A stretch of 64,000 bases of DNA, from assembly GCF_002305855.1 (NCBI RefSeq), contig NZ_CP022163.1, positions 558,292 through 622,291 on the forward strand. Reading direction: 5' to 3'. This stretch comes from Melittangium boletus DSM 14713 (GTDB lineage: Bacteria > Myxococcota > Myxococcia > Myxococcales > Myxococcaceae). Below the pieces are notes generated by a model. It saw only the letters and a program-made list of their open reading frames with translations, was not told where the DNA came from and ran no database searches. The position numbers and the translations under genes were made by a program. This document shows, one piece after another, positions 8,667-17,491 of the stretch (positions are counted from its first letter, which is position 1; the number at the start of each line of letters is the position of its first letter).

Positions 8667-9884
8667 ATGCGTGCCGTGCTCCTCACCCTGATGCTCCTGC
8701 TTCCCGCGATGGCGTCCGCCGCGACGGACGTCCAGGGAGCGTTGTCCGGGGACACCGTCTGGAAGCGGAGCGGCAGCCCCTATGTGTTGCATGGCGATGT
8801 CACGGTTCCCTGGGGAACGAAGCTGACCCTGGAGCCGGGTGTGCAGGTGATCGCCGCCTCCGATGACGCTCTGGGATCCGGGGTGGATCCCAAACGAGTC
8901 GAGCTCATTGTCGATGGGACGCTGCTGGTGCGGGGCACCGCGGAGCTCCCGGTGGAGTTCACCTCACAGGGCGCGGAGGGCGCCTGGTATGGCATCCGCG
9001 TGCGAGGTGGCCGGGGCACGGTCATCGACGGCGCGACCCTCTCCCAGGCGTCTCAGGGCATCAGCCTGGGCATGAGCGCCACGGTGCGCAACACCTCGGT
9101 GAGCGCGCAAGCCGAGGACTGCATCCAGGTGAGTTGGGGCACGCCCTCCCTGCGGGGCAACGACGTGAGCGGTTGTGGACGGCGCGCGCGGACCGCGCCG
9201 TCCCGGGACAGCCGTGTCACCGAGAGTGTCCAGGGGCCTCGGCCGAGCATGCCCGCCCCGCGTCTGTCTCCCCCCGTGCGTTCCGCCCCGGTTCGCGCGG
9301 AGGTGAACCTCCCCGAGCGGGTGTCTCCCCCGCCCGGGGTGAGCCCGAAGCCCTCCGCCCTCCCACCGCCCCGGGAGTCCCCGCCCGTGAGGCTCGTGGT
9401 GGACACCCCTCCGCCCCAACTGCCCCCCCCACGGACCGGAGTCCCCGCCGGAACCGGGCCCCCCGCGAGCGGAGAATGCGCCATCGAACCCCAGGTGCTC
9501 GAACCCCCCGAGTGCCCGGGCATCCGCCGTTGGAGGAAGGATCAGGCGCGCATGGGGGAGGCCTCGTCGCCCGGAAGCGCGCGTCCGAACAGCCCCGTCC
9601 CCCGAGCCTCCCTGAGGCACCGAGTGGAGGATTCTCGTCGTTCGTCCCGAACGGACCCGGCAACCGGGGACGTGGGCGCTTACATTCAAGGGCATGGACT
9701 CGCGTTCGGCCCTTCCCTCGTCGCGCCTGTGCGTCGGGTTGCTGTCTGGCACCAGCGTGGACGCGGTGGAGGCGGTGCTCTGCCGGATCCAGGGCACGGG
9801 GCCCGAGGTCCGCATCACCCTGCTGTCGCACGTCTCGCGGCCCTTCCCGCCCGAGTTCACCCAGCGGGTGCTCTCGGCGGATGA
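8667..9884 (+). CDS. Secreted right-handed beta-helix protein with Pro-rich tail
   Basis: A signal peptide (MRAVLLTLMLLLPAMASAA) is followed by about 150 residues of beta-helix character: LEPGVQVIAA, VELIVDGTLLVRGTAELPVEFTS and GIRVRGGRGTVIDGATLS. Such domains often bind or cleave polysaccharides, but no catalytic motif is visible. From about residue 175 the protein becomes Pro/Arg-rich and loses beta-helix pattern. The last ~190 bp overlap anmK in another frame, which is unusual. A frameshift or decay of the 3' part is likely, so the true end may lie before 9694. Confidence 0.6.
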   Translation: MRAVLLTLMLLLPAMASAATDVQGALSGDTVWKRSGSPYVLHGDVTVPWGTKLTLEPGVQVIAASDDALGSGVDPKRVELIVDGTLLVRGTAELPVEFTSQGAEGAWYGIRVRGGRGTVIDGATLSQASQGISLGMSATVRNTSVSAQAEDCIQVSWGTPSLRGNDVSGCGRRARTAPSRDSRVTESVQGPRPSMPAPRLSPPVRSAPVRAEVNLPERVSPPPGVSPKPSALPPPRESPPVRLVVDTPPPQLPPPRTGVPAGTGPPASGECAIEPQVLEPPECPGIRRWRKDQARMGEASSPGSARPNSPVPRASLRHRVEDSRRSSRTDPATGDVGAYIQGHGLAFGPSLVAPVRRVAVWHQRGRGGGGALPDPGHGARGPHHPAVARLAALPARVHPAGALGG

Positions 9885-10839
9885 CGCCCGCTCGCTGTGC
9901 GAGCTCAACTTCGCCCTGGGTGAACGCTTCGCCGAGGCCGCGCTGGAGGCCATCGCCCGGGGAGGCCACCGCCCCGAGGACGTGGACGTCATCGGCTCGC
10001 ACGGGCAGACGATGGCCCACCTGCCCTCGCACCTGTCGGCCACGCCCTCCACCCTGCAGCTCGGGGAGGCGTCCGTCATCGCCGAGCGCACCGGCATCCG
10101 CGTCGTGAGCGACTTCCGGACCCGGGACGTGGCGGCGGGAGGCCAGGGTGCCCCGCTGGTGCCCTACCTGGACTGGGCCCTGTTCCGGAAGCCGGGCGTG
10201 GCGCGGGCACTGCAGAACCTGGGCGGCATCGGCAACGTGAGCGTGGTGAGCGATCGGCTCGAGGACACGCTCGCCTTCGACACCGGACCGGGCAACATGG
10301 TGCTGGACGGGCTGGCGCGGCGGCTCACCCAGGGCCGGCTCCAGTGCGACCTGGATGGAAGCCTCTCACGCGAGGGCCGCGTGGTGCCCGGACTGCTGGA
10401 GGAACTGCTCTCGCACCCCTTCCTCGCCCTCCCCCCGCCCCGGAGCGCCGGCCGCGAGGGCTTCGGCGACAGCCTGGTGACGCGGCTGTGGGAGCGCGCC
10501 CGGGACGTCTCGCCGCAGGATCTGATGGCCACGGCGGTGGCGTTCACGGTGGAGGCCACGGCGCGCGCCTATGAGACGTGGCTGCTGCCGCGCTTCACCC
10601 TGGAGGCGGTGTACGTCTCCGGGGGAGGCATCCGCAATCCGGTGCTGATGGAGCGGCTGACCGCGAGGCTCGCGCCACTGCCAGTGCGTCCGGTGGATGC
10701 GTTGGGACTGCCCGAGGGCGCCAAGGAAGCGGTGTGCTTCGCGCTCCTGGCGAGCGAACATCTCTCGGGAACGCCCGCGAACGTGCCGTCGGCAACTGGC
10801 GCCCGGCGGAGAGTCGTTCTAGGAAAGCTGACACCGTGA
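9694..10839 (+). CDS. anmK: Anhydro-N-acetylmuramic acid kinase AnmK
   Basis: AnmK (381 residues) phosphorylates and hydrolyses 1,6-anhydroMurNAc to MurNAc-6-phosphate during cell-wall recycling in the cytoplasm. Features: CVGLLSGTSVDAVEAVLC near the N-terminus (ATP-binding GTSxD), IGSHGQTMAHLP, the NLGGIGNVS motif, FDTGPGNMVLD, and a late VYVSGGGIRNPVLM block. Length equals the family standard. The stop codon overlaps the GTG start of the following MglA-like GTPase (GTGA), indicating one transcript. Confidence 0.93.
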   Translation: MDSRSALPSSRLCVGLLSGTSVDAVEAVLCRIQGTGPEVRITLLSHVSRPFPPEFTQRVLSADDARSLCELNFALGERFAEAALEAIARGGHRPEDVDVIGSHGQTMAHLPSHLSATPSTLQLGEASVIAERTGIRVVSDFRTRDVAAGGQGAPLVPYLDWALFRKPGVARALQNLGGIGNVSVVSDRLEDTLAFDTGPGNMVLDGLARRLTQGRLQCDLDGSLSREGRVVPGLLEELLSHPFLALPPPRSAGREGFGDSLVTRLWERARDVSPQDLMATAVAFTVEATARAYETWLLPRFTLEAVYVSGGGIRNPVLMERLTARLAPLPVRPVDALGLPEGAKEAVCFALLASEHLSGTPANVPSATGARRRVVLGKLTP

Positions 10840-11984
10840 GCAGCGTGAACCTGGTGGCCAGGGAAGTGGCGGTGAAGATCGTCTTCTACGGACCGGGTCT
10901 GTCCGGGAAGACGAGCACCTTGCGCAAGGTCTTCGAGACGGTGCGCCCCGCGCACCGGGGCGAGATGATGTCCATCGCCACCGAGGGAGACCGCACGCTC
11001 TTCTTCGACTTCCTGCCCGTGAAGGTGGAGCGGGTGAACGACTGCACGGTGCGGCTGGCGCTGTACACCGTGCCCGGTCAGGTCTTCTACAACGCCACGC
11101 GCAAGCTGGTGTTGCAGGGCGCGGACGGCGTGGTGTTCGTGGCGGACTCGCAGCCGGAGATGATGGACGCCAACCGCGAGTCCCTGGCCAACCTGGAGGA
11201 GAACCTGCTGGAGCAGGGCATCCGGTTGGAGCGCTTCCCGCTGGTGGTGCAGTGGAACAAGCGGGACTTGCCCACGGCGATGCCCGTGGAGGAGCTGCGC
11301 GAGGCGCTCAATCCCCGCGCCGTCCCCGAGTTCGAGACCGAGGCCGTCAGCGGCCGGGGCGTGATGGATGCGCTCAAGGCCATCACCCGGCTGGTCATCC
11401 AGGACCTGCGCGCCAAGAAGATCGTGCCGCCCCCTCGCGCGGCCATTCCCGCCGTGACCACCGCCCGGGGCGCGAAGGGAGGCCTGGAGGCGCAGCTCAA
11501 CCAGCACCTGGTGGGGAGGACGCCGGTGGCACCGGCCATGCCTCCCGTGATGGCCCCCAGGCCCTCGCCGAGCATGCCCGCCATCGGGTCGCAGCACCCG
11601 GCCCCGCTCCCGCAGGTGGCGCCGGCCACCGCGCCCCCCTCCCTGACGGGACAACGTCCACTGGGCGCCGTGAGCGCGTTGGCGCCCTCGGACCTGTTCG
11701 ATCACGCGCGGGCGGCGGAGGGAGCGTTCGCCTCTGGGGATTACAGCACGTGCATCCAGGCCAGCCTCGATGCCGCGCGTCGGGGACTCGCGCTCGCGGG
11801 AGAAGGAACGCTCGCGGCCCAGGCCTACCTGCTGCACGTGGATGGAGGGGATCTGCTCAAGTTGCAGACCCTCGGGGCCCGAACCACCCACCGCGTGGAT
11901 GACGCCGCCTTCGCCTTGTACGTGTTGATGCACATCTTCACCCGGCTGCACACCGCCGGACTGCCCGCGCCCGCCACGGAGTAA
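10836..11984 (+). CDS. MglA-like small GTPase with C-terminal extension
   Basis: Residues 1-195 closely resemble MglA, the myxobacterial polarity GTPase of gliding motility. The P-loop is GPGLSGKT (residues 19-26), and TEGDRTLFFDFLP and the switch II YTVPGQVFYNATRK follow, then VVFVADSQ and the specificity motif NKRD. Unlike MglA (about 195 residues), this 382-residue protein continues with a Pro/Ala-rich linker (about 210-290) and a helical C-terminal domain. That suggests a paralogue with its own effector. GTG 10836 is favoured because it aligns with the MglA N-terminus and overlaps the anmK stop. A role in polarity or envelope organisation is inference. Confidence 0.88.
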   Translation: MSSVNLVAREVAVKIVFYGPGLSGKTSTLRKVFETVRPAHRGEMMSIATEGDRTLFFDFLPVKVERVNDCTVRLALYTVPGQVFYNATRKLVLQGADGVVFVADSQPEMMDANRESLANLEENLLEQGIRLERFPLVVQWNKRDLPTAMPVEELREALNPRAVPEFETEAVSGRGVMDALKAITRLVIQDLRAKKIVPPPRAAIPAVTTARGAKGGLEAQLNQHLVGRTPVAPAMPPVMAPRPSPSMPAIGSQHPAPLPQVAPATAPPSLTGQRPLGAVSALAPSDLFDHARAAEGAFASGDYSTCIQASLDAARRGLALAGEGTLAAQAYLLHVDGGDLLKLQTLGARTTHRVDDAAFALYVLMHIFTRLHTAGLPAPATE

Positions 11985-12003
11985 CAACACGGCGGCGCGG
12001 ACT

Positions 12004-12029
12004 CGCGCGGGGCGGAGTCACCCCGCGCG
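12004..12029. terminator. Hairpin between convergent genes
   Basis: CGCGCGGGG and CCCCGCGCG form a 9-bp perfect stem with an 8-nt loop, midway between the convergent GTPase gene and the TSP3 gene. It lacks a T tract and is a possible bidirectional terminator. Confidence 0.4.
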
Positions 12030-12036
12030 CGGCTCC

Positions 12037-12528
12037 TCAGCGACGCCGCTTCAACAGCAGCAGCAGTCCCGCCAGGCCCATCGACAGGCCACCCGGCGCC
12101 GCTCCACAACCGTACGTGGGCTCGGGCAACACGTCATCGATGATGGGCGTGCCATCGCCCGAGGTCGCCTCCGCCCGGTTGGGATCCCGGCCCGTCTTCA
12201 GCTCCTCGATGTCCGGCACGCCGTCCGCATCACTGTCCACCTTCTCGGCGTCCAGCGTGGCCAGCGCCTTCTTCAACGACGCCTCGTCGTAGAAGATCAA
12301 GCCCTTGGCGCGCATCGACGTGCCAAAGGGCGTGACCACCGTCCCCACCGCGGGGTTGCCCTGATGGCAGAGGGTGCAGGACGGAAACGAGGAGAGCGCC
12401 AGCTCGGAGCGGACGACGTTGGGAAAAGTGCCCGTCGCCCACGCGGAGGTGGCACCCAACAAGCCGAGGCCCAGGACGGTGGCCCGAGCCAGTGCACGGC
12501 GAGACCCACGGTTCATGAGAGCGTTCAT
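12037..12528 (-). CDS. TSP3/CxxCH protein with MYXO-CTERM-like tail
   Basis: The 163-residue protein has a signal peptide (to about residue 31), a single haem-type CTLCH motif, and a thrombospondin type 3-like Ca-binding segment (DSDADGVPDIEELKTGRDPN). The C-terminus is YGCGAAPGG followed by a hydrophobic segment and KRRR. Cys plus membrane helix plus basic end is the pattern of MYXO-CTERM sorting tails. It is therefore expected at the cell surface. The start overlaps the stop of the upstream gene (ATGA), so it is the last gene of a three-gene operon. Covalent haem attachment is plausible but unproven. Confidence 0.82.
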   Translation of the reverse strand: MNALMNRGSRRALARATVLGLGLLGATSAWATGTFPNVVRSELALSSFPSCTLCHQGNPAVGTVVTPFGTSMRAKGLIFYDEASLKKALATLDAEKVDSDADGVPDIEELKTGRDPNRAEATSGDGTPIIDDVLPEPTYGCGAAPGGLSMGLAGLLLLLKRRR

Positions 12529-13691
12529 AGCGAGAGGTGCAGCTGGGAAAGGAGGGTGAAGGAATTGATGCCACCGTCGTTCGTGGGAGTCCGCCGCGCG
12601 AAGCCATCGAAGCGCAGTTCCACCTGGGGCAGGAACACGAAGCCCACGCCCAGGCCCGCGCCCACGCTGGTGCCAGTCCCTCCCACGGGCTTCAACGCCT
12701 CGCCCGACACGAGGACGTGCAGACCCTGCACGGGCTCCACATCCGCCTGCAGCAGGCCCGTGTAGCCCAGCCCCGCGTCCTGCTCGCTCGATGAGTTGAC
12801 GAGCACATCCGCCTCGCCCATCAGCACCACCGGCCGCGCCACGGCCCAGCGGCCGAAGACGCCGTGCGCCTGCCGCCAGAAACCGGGCTGCCGGGAGTCG
12901 ATGTCATAGCGCGCCCGGGTGGTCAGACTGCTCACGCCCAGGGCCAGGTCCGATCGTGGCGCCCACTCGACATAGCCCGAGTAGCCGCGCTCCCGGTAGA
13001 GATCCGGGTTGACCAGGAAGTTGCCAGCGATGGCCATCAGTTCGCCGCGGATCCCGTCCCCGTTGTAGGCGACGGCCGCGCCGTACTGCTGGTGCTCGTT
13101 GGTGTCGGTGCGCGTGCGCTCCCTCACCCAGGTGGTGTGCTCGGCGTTGCGCAGACCGAACGGCATGTTCATGCGGCCCGCGCGCACCACCACCGTCTGA
13201 TCCTCGTTGTCCCAGGCGAGCCAGTGCTCGCGGGACACGACGTTGTTGCCCTCCCAGGGCGTCAGGGAGGCGAGCAGGGCACGCCGCACCGCGAACCCCA
13301 GGCTGGCATTGGCGCGGAACTGGCCGAAGGTGGCCTGGGCGCGGATGTCACTCGCCATCTGCAAGGGGCGGACGTTGGTGGCCGTGGGGACCCGGTTGAC
13401 GAGGGCGCCGCCCCGGAAGGACAGCCCCAGGTTCAACCACTCCGGCAGGGGCGCCGCGCCGAAGAGGAAGTTGGTGCTGGGGCTGACTTCCTCCTTCGTC
13501 TTTCCGTAGGTCGCGGCCAGCAACAACTCGGACTGGGCCCGTCCGTAGGGGGTGAGCAACCCGCTCCCCGAGGGATCCGCGTGGCACGCGGCACAGCTGG
13601 AATAACCGTGGCGGATCATCCACGGGTAGGCTTCCGCACGCAGGGGTGCGAAGAGCCCGAGCAGCACGAACAGAACAAACAACTGACGCAT
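12525..13691 (-). CDS. Outer-membrane-type protein with N-terminal CxxCH
   Basis: The signal peptide (MRQLFVLFVLLGLFAPLRAEA) is followed by YSSCAACHADPSGSGLLTPYG, a single c-type haem motif. About 320 residues of alternating beta-strand pattern follow (for example RAQATFGQFRANASLGFAVR and GRMNMPFGLRNAEHTTW), ending LLSQLHLSL, a typical C-terminal beta-barrel strand. I read it as a beta-barrel outer-membrane protein with a haem-binding or electron-transfer plug (inference). It starts 11 bp after the YceI-like gene and overlaps the TSP3/CxxCH gene by 4 bp. Confidence 0.8.
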   Translation of the reverse strand: MRQLFVLFVLLGLFAPLRAEAYPWMIRHGYSSCAACHADPSGSGLLTPYGRAQSELLLAATYGKTKEEVSPSTNFLFGAAPLPEWLNLGLSFRGGALVNRVPTATNVRPLQMASDIRAQATFGQFRANASLGFAVRRALLASLTPWEGNNVVSREHWLAWDNEDQTVVVRAGRMNMPFGLRNAEHTTWVRERTRTDTNEHQQYGAAVAYNGDGIRGELMAIAGNFLVNPDLYRERGYSGYVEWAPRSDLALGVSSLTTRARYDIDSRQPGFWRQAHGVFGRWAVARPVVLMGEADVLVNSSSEQDAGLGYTGLLQADVEPVQGLHVLVSGEALKPVGGTGTSVGAGLGVGFVFLPQVELRFDGFARRTPTNDGGINSFTLLSQLHLSL

Positions 13692-13702
13692 GGGTACGGC
13701 CT

Positions 13703-14239
13703 CTAGGTCTTCTTGAAGTTGAACGAAGTGGTCGTCTCGATGTCTGGCTTCACCGTCACGCCCATGTAGCTGGGCACGTCGATGCCGAACTCCTTGAAGT
13801 TGAACGGCATCTTGCCGCTTGCCTCGTAGACATCCCCGTTGCGCTTGACGACGTACTCGGCGGACACGTCCTTCGTCTGGCCATGAAGGGTCAGCTTGCC
13901 CTTCACCTTCTGGGTCGTCGTCTGGCCCGCCTCCGGCAGCTTGATCTCGGACCAGGGGACTTCCAGCACCGCGGCCGGATACTTCTCCACCTCGAGGTAC
14001 TTCTCCCGCATGTGCTTGTCACGCAGGTCGATACCCGTCGTGAGTTTCGCCAGGGGGACGGTGATGACGACCGTCTTTCCGTCGTCCTTGAGCGTCACCT
14101 CGTCCGTCTTTCCCTCGATCTTGAATCCGGCGGGGCCCTTGCCATTGAACGTCGCGTTCGCGGGTCCCGTACGCTCCACCCCCGCGAGCGCGGGAGCAGC
14201 GAGCAACATCACCATCGCCATCACTTGTCTGAGGCTCAT
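13703..14239 (-). CDS. YceI-like periplasmic protein
   Basis: The 178-residue protein has a signal peptide (MSLRQVMAMVMLLAAPALA) and the YceI lipocalin-like barrel signatures: IPLAKLTTGID-like spacing, RDKHMREKYLEVEKYPAAVLE, KGKLTLHGQTKDVSAEY and GIDVPSYMGVTVKPDIE. YceI proteins bind long isoprenoid lipids such as polyprenyls or quinones. I chose ATG 14239 over 14275 because it begins the signal peptide and has GGAGAG just upstream. It is the first gene of an operon with two CxxCH proteins, suggesting a quinone/haem redox link (inference). Confidence 0.88.
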   Translation of the reverse strand: MSLRQVMAMVMLLAAPALAGVERTGPANATFNGKGPAGFKIEGKTDEVTLKDDGKTVVITVPLAKLTTGIDLRDKHMREKYLEVEKYPAAVLEVPWSEIKLPEAGQTTTQKVKGKLTLHGQTKDVSAEYVVKRNGDVYEASGKMPFNFKEFGIDVPSYMGVTVKPDIETTTSFNFKKT

Positions 14240-14370
14240 CGATCTCTCCTCGGGGCAGCGGCCCCTTGTCGACACACGGCGTCATAGCCGTTTCGGGGGC
14301 GGGATGTAGAGGCCCACGCGCCCGTTTTTCGCTCGCCCGGGTAATAAGGACCATCACCCCCCCTCGAACG

Positions 14371-14411
14371 GAAAAACGAAACCGCCGCCCGCGAACTCGC
14401 GCGGACGGCGG
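14371..14411 (-). terminator. Intrinsic terminator of the DUF4388 gene
   Basis: On the minus strand CCGCCG-TCCGCGCG pairs with CGCG-GG-CGGCGG around a 6-nt loop, with one mismatch, and TTTCGTTTTT follows. It lies 29 bp past the stop of the gene at 14440-15522. Confidence 0.75.
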
Positions 14412-14439
14412 CGATGGGGTCGGCGCGGTTCGGGCCCGC

Positions 14440-15522
14440 TCAGCGCAGTTGCAACAGCCCCATGCGCACCAGCTTGGCCAGGGTCTTGAGCGTTTCCAGT
14501 TCCCGCGCGGGGCTGGCCAGCACCAGGGTGGACACGTCCCAGGAGCCGTTGACGAGCCCCACCACCTGGCGCTCCTCGGACTTGAGCAGGCTCAACTCCT
14601 CCGAGTCCGGCGACAGCACCGGCACCGACAGCGGAGGCAGTGCCGCGTAGAGCGACGCCACGTGCTCGCTCTGCGCCATCCGGGCGAACTCGCGCACCCG
14701 CCGGTCCGTGGGATCGCTCGCCAGGAGCGTCGCGCACACCAGCTCCGCCGCGTCGTACTGCCGCTCGCGCACCAGCACCGCGCCCTTCTCCAGCATGTCC
14801 GTCACCGGATCCACCACCACCTCCGGCGCTCCCTCCACCTCCACCTGCCGGGCGCGCAGCAGCTCGAAGATCCGGCGCGAGGTGGACGAGCGCGACAGGC
14901 CCAGGGACAGCCGCAGCCGCCCCAGGTTCTGCCCTCCCGCGCACAGGGTGAGGAGGATGCGGTGCATCAGCGGCTGACGCGGGCTCGGCGGCACCAGCGC
15001 GCGCACCGTCAGCGCGTCTCCCGGCAGCACCCGATCCACATCCGGCTGCTCATCCACCCAGCGCAGGGACTCGAAGAGCAGCTCGCGCAGGCTCATCTCG
15101 CAGGGGGCCCACTCCTCGCCCGAACGGTCCAGGTCCTCCGTCCAGTGGAAGGCGCCATGCCCCCCGCGGGTCTGGTCCACCATGGAGCCCAGCATCTCCT
15201 CGCGCACCAGATCGCGCACCAGGCGCGGCTCCACGTGGTGGGCCAGGAAGACGGAGTCCACGTCCTCGCCACTCGGGGGCAGCGCCTTGAGGGCCGCGAG
15301 CACCGCCGCCCCATCCGCCAACTTCGCCAGGGCGAGCATCCGGGCCACGCGCCCGCGCAGCCCCTCGTTGGCCACCGCCAATACTTGTCCGGATAGCAGG
15401 AAGAGCGCGCGCTCTCCGCCCTCCCAGGTGAGGAGCTGGAGCGTTCCCGTCTTGCGGGAACTGTCCAGCCACTGAAGGAGCTCGGGCAGGGGGAAACTGG
15501 AGAAATCACCGTGGAGGGCCAT
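14440..15522 (-). CDS. DUF4388 (PATAN-type) protein
   Basis: The 360-residue cytoplasmic protein starts MALHGDFSSFPLPELLQWLDSSRKTG, the hallmark of DUF4388/PATAN domains, which are common in myxobacteria and usually linked to signalling or gliding regulators. Residues 1-200 hold this domain. The rest is helical, with a winged-helix-like stretch (LRLSLGLSRSSTSRRIFELLRARQ, about 215-240) and a second PATAN-like C-terminal segment ending VRMGLLQLR. It is monocistronic and divergent from the gene at 15546, with only 23 bp between the starts. The partner is unknown. Confidence 0.82.
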   Translation of the reverse strand: MALHGDFSSFPLPELLQWLDSSRKTGTLQLLTWEGGERALFLLSGQVLAVANEGLRGRVARMLALAKLADGAAVLAALKALPPSGEDVDSVFLAHHVEPRLVRDLVREEMLGSMVDQTRGGHGAFHWTEDLDRSGEEWAPCEMSLRELLFESLRWVDEQPDVDRVLPGDALTVRALVPPSPRQPLMHRILLTLCAGGQNLGRLRLSLGLSRSSTSRRIFELLRARQVEVEGAPEVVVDPVTDMLEKGAVLVRERQYDAAELVCATLLASDPTDRRVREFARMAQSEHVASLYAALPPLSVPVLSPDSEELSLLKSEERQVVGLVNGSWDVSTLVLASPARELETLKTLAKLVRMGLLQLR

Positions 15523-15545
15523 GAAGTCCCATAGTGTGACACGCC

Positions 15546-16481
15546 ATGCGCGTCGCGGTCCTCTTCATTGATGGGGTGGGTATTGGGAGGAACGAGCCCG
15601 CGAGCAATCCACTCGCCGGGCGGGGGCACCTGCTCTCCCAGTTCCAGGACGCGCCCTCCCGGCCCCTGCCCCACGAGGGCCGCCTGTTCGCCGTGGACAC
15701 GACCTTCGGTGTCTCCGGGCGGCCCCAATCCGCCTCCAACCAGACGGCCATCCTCACCGGCGAGCCCGCCCCCGCGCTCATCGGCCGGCACGTGCTCGGC
15801 TACCCGGACGCACCCCTGCGCGAGCTGCTCGCGCGCCACTCGCTCGTCAAGCGCCTGGTGGGCGCGGGCCGCACCGCCACCTTCGCCAACTGCTACCCCG
15901 TGGCCTACCTGGACGCGCTGAGGCTGCCCCGGCGCCCCTCGGACAGCGCCCCCGAGTTCACCCTCACCCCGGCCGCCCTGCGGCGCATGAAGGCCTCGGC
16001 GAGCACCCTGGCCTTCGTGGCGGGCGATGTGCCCCTGCGCACCCTGGATGACGCTCGGGCGGGGCTCGGACTCACCCACGACATCACCGGGGAGCGGGCC
16101 CGATCCCGGAGCCTGGCCGTCCCCTCGCGCACCCCGGACGAGGCCGCCCAGGTGTTCTGGCGGGTGGCGGGCGAGGCCGACTTCACCTTCTTCGAGCACT
16201 ACCTGGCCGACGAGGCGGGGCACGCCCAGGACTTCGCCGCCGCCCACGCGGCCCTGGACGCCTTCGACGCCTTCGCCCGGGCCGTGGTCGCCGCCCGTCC
16301 CGCCGACGCCCGCGTGCTCATCTGCAGCGATCACGGCAACGTGGAGGACTTGTCCACACGTTCCCACACCCTCAATCCCGTGCCCGTGCTCTACTTCGGG
16401 CCGCCAGCGCCCGAACTGGAGTCCCTGGCCACCGTGGCGGACGTGGGCCGCGCGGTACTGCGTTGGTGGGGCGTGCCATGA
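15546..16481 (+). CDS. Alkaline phosphatase-superfamily metalloenzyme
   Basis: The 311-residue protein begins MRVAVLFIDGVGIGRNEPASNP and ends with CSDHGNVEDLSTRSHTLNPVPVLYFG. This is the DxxGxG...DHGN...H metal-ligand set of phosphopentomutase/phosphoglycerate mutase-like metalloenzymes. ASNQTAILTGEPAP supplies the nucleophile position (Ser/Thr), and FFEHYLADEAGHAQD supplies the other ligands. The substrate cannot be deduced. The next gene overlaps as ATGA, so the two are co-expressed. Confidence 0.82.
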   Translation: MRVAVLFIDGVGIGRNEPASNPLAGRGHLLSQFQDAPSRPLPHEGRLFAVDTTFGVSGRPQSASNQTAILTGEPAPALIGRHVLGYPDAPLRELLARHSLVKRLVGAGRTATFANCYPVAYLDALRLPRRPSDSAPEFTLTPAALRRMKASASTLAFVAGDVPLRTLDDARAGLGLTHDITGERARSRSLAVPSRTPDEAAQVFWRVAGEADFTFFEHYLADEAGHAQDFAAAHAALDAFDAFARAVVAARPADARVLICSDHGNVEDLSTRSHTLNPVPVLYFGPPAPELESLATVADVGRAVLRWWGVP

Positions 16482-17392
16482 GGGAGCGGATGCGAGTGGA
16501 CGGCGGACGAGGACGCGTGAGGTGGCTGGCGCTCGGGCTGAGCCTGTGTCTCGTGGGGTGTGCCGGGCCCCGGTGGGCCGCCGCCGAGGCACGGCTCTCG
16601 GACGCATGGGCGAGCCCCACGGGGCACTACCGCATCGAGTACTCGCCCGAGGATGCCTCGGACATCCCCCGCGTCCGGCGCGCCGCGGACGAGGCCCTGC
16701 CCCGGCTCGAGCGCTGGGGTGCCTTGCGCGAGCCCGTCACCATCCGGGTGATGCCCGACCATGCGAGCCTGGAGGCCGCCGCGCGGCAGCGGGGCCTCGA
16801 GTGGCTGCGAGCCTGGAGCCGCTACGACGAGGTGTTCCTCCAGGCCCCGTCCACCTGGGGCGCCGCCAGCGCCTCCCCCGCCCAGCTCACCGAGTTGCTG
16901 CTGCACGAGCTCACCCACAGCGTCATGTACCAGCTCGCCTCGGACCGCTTCGGCTGGTCGCGCAAGCAGATCCCCCTGTGGTTTCGCGAGGGCATGGCCT
17001 CGTACACGGCCGAGCAGGCGTACCGGTGGGTGTCGCTGGAGGAGATCGCCCGCTACCTGGAGCGCCACCCCGGGAGCGATCTCCTGCGAGCGACCCCGGA
17101 GATGTACCGGGACGAATCGAACCTCGTCTATGGAATGGCCCACCACGCCTTCGCCTTCCTCTCGCGGCGCTATGGGGACGAGGCGGTGCGAGGGGTGCTG
17201 CGCGAGATGAGGGATGGGACGGAATTCCCCCCGGCCTTCGAGCGCGCCATCGGCATCTCCGTGGAGGCCTTCACGCGGGACTTCACCCATTACGTGCGCT
17301 GGCGGGGCTTCCGGGGAGGCCGCCTGCTCCTCCAGGATGCCCGCCCTCTCGGAGACCACCCTGGCGCATCGGGAGAGCCGGAGCCACCGTGA
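16478..17392 (+). CDS. Peptidase MA-like zinc lipoprotein
   Basis: A lipoprotein signal ends at LCLVGC. The mature part holds HELTHSVMYQLAS at about residue 148, an HExxH zinc site, and LWFREGMASYTAE about 28 residues later, giving the third (Glu) ligand; this is the gluzincin-like arrangement of peptidase MA-like domains. The C-terminus contains FERAIGISVEAFTRDF. It is an envelope-anchored metallopeptidase by family, with unknown substrate. ATG 16478 overlaps the previous stop. Confidence 0.83.
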   Translation: MRERMRVDGGRGRVRWLALGLSLCLVGCAGPRWAAAEARLSDAWASPTGHYRIEYSPEDASDIPRVRRAADEALPRLERWGALREPVTIRVMPDHASLEAAARQRGLEWLRAWSRYDEVFLQAPSTWGAASASPAQLTELLLHELTHSVMYQLASDRFGWSRKQIPLWFREGMASYTAEQAYRWVSLEEIARYLERHPGSDLLRATPEMYRDESNLVYGMAHHAFAFLSRRYGDEAVRGVLREMRDGTEFPPAFERAIGISVEAFTRDFTHYVRWRGFRGGRLLLQDARPLGDHPGASGEPEPP

Positions 17393-17491
17393 TTGGCCCC
17401 GGGGCCCGCTTTTCTGTTACGACACGCCTGGACCATCCCCACCCGGGCCCGCGACCCCCGCGCGCCGCCGGAGTGTGAGGAGAACTGCACG

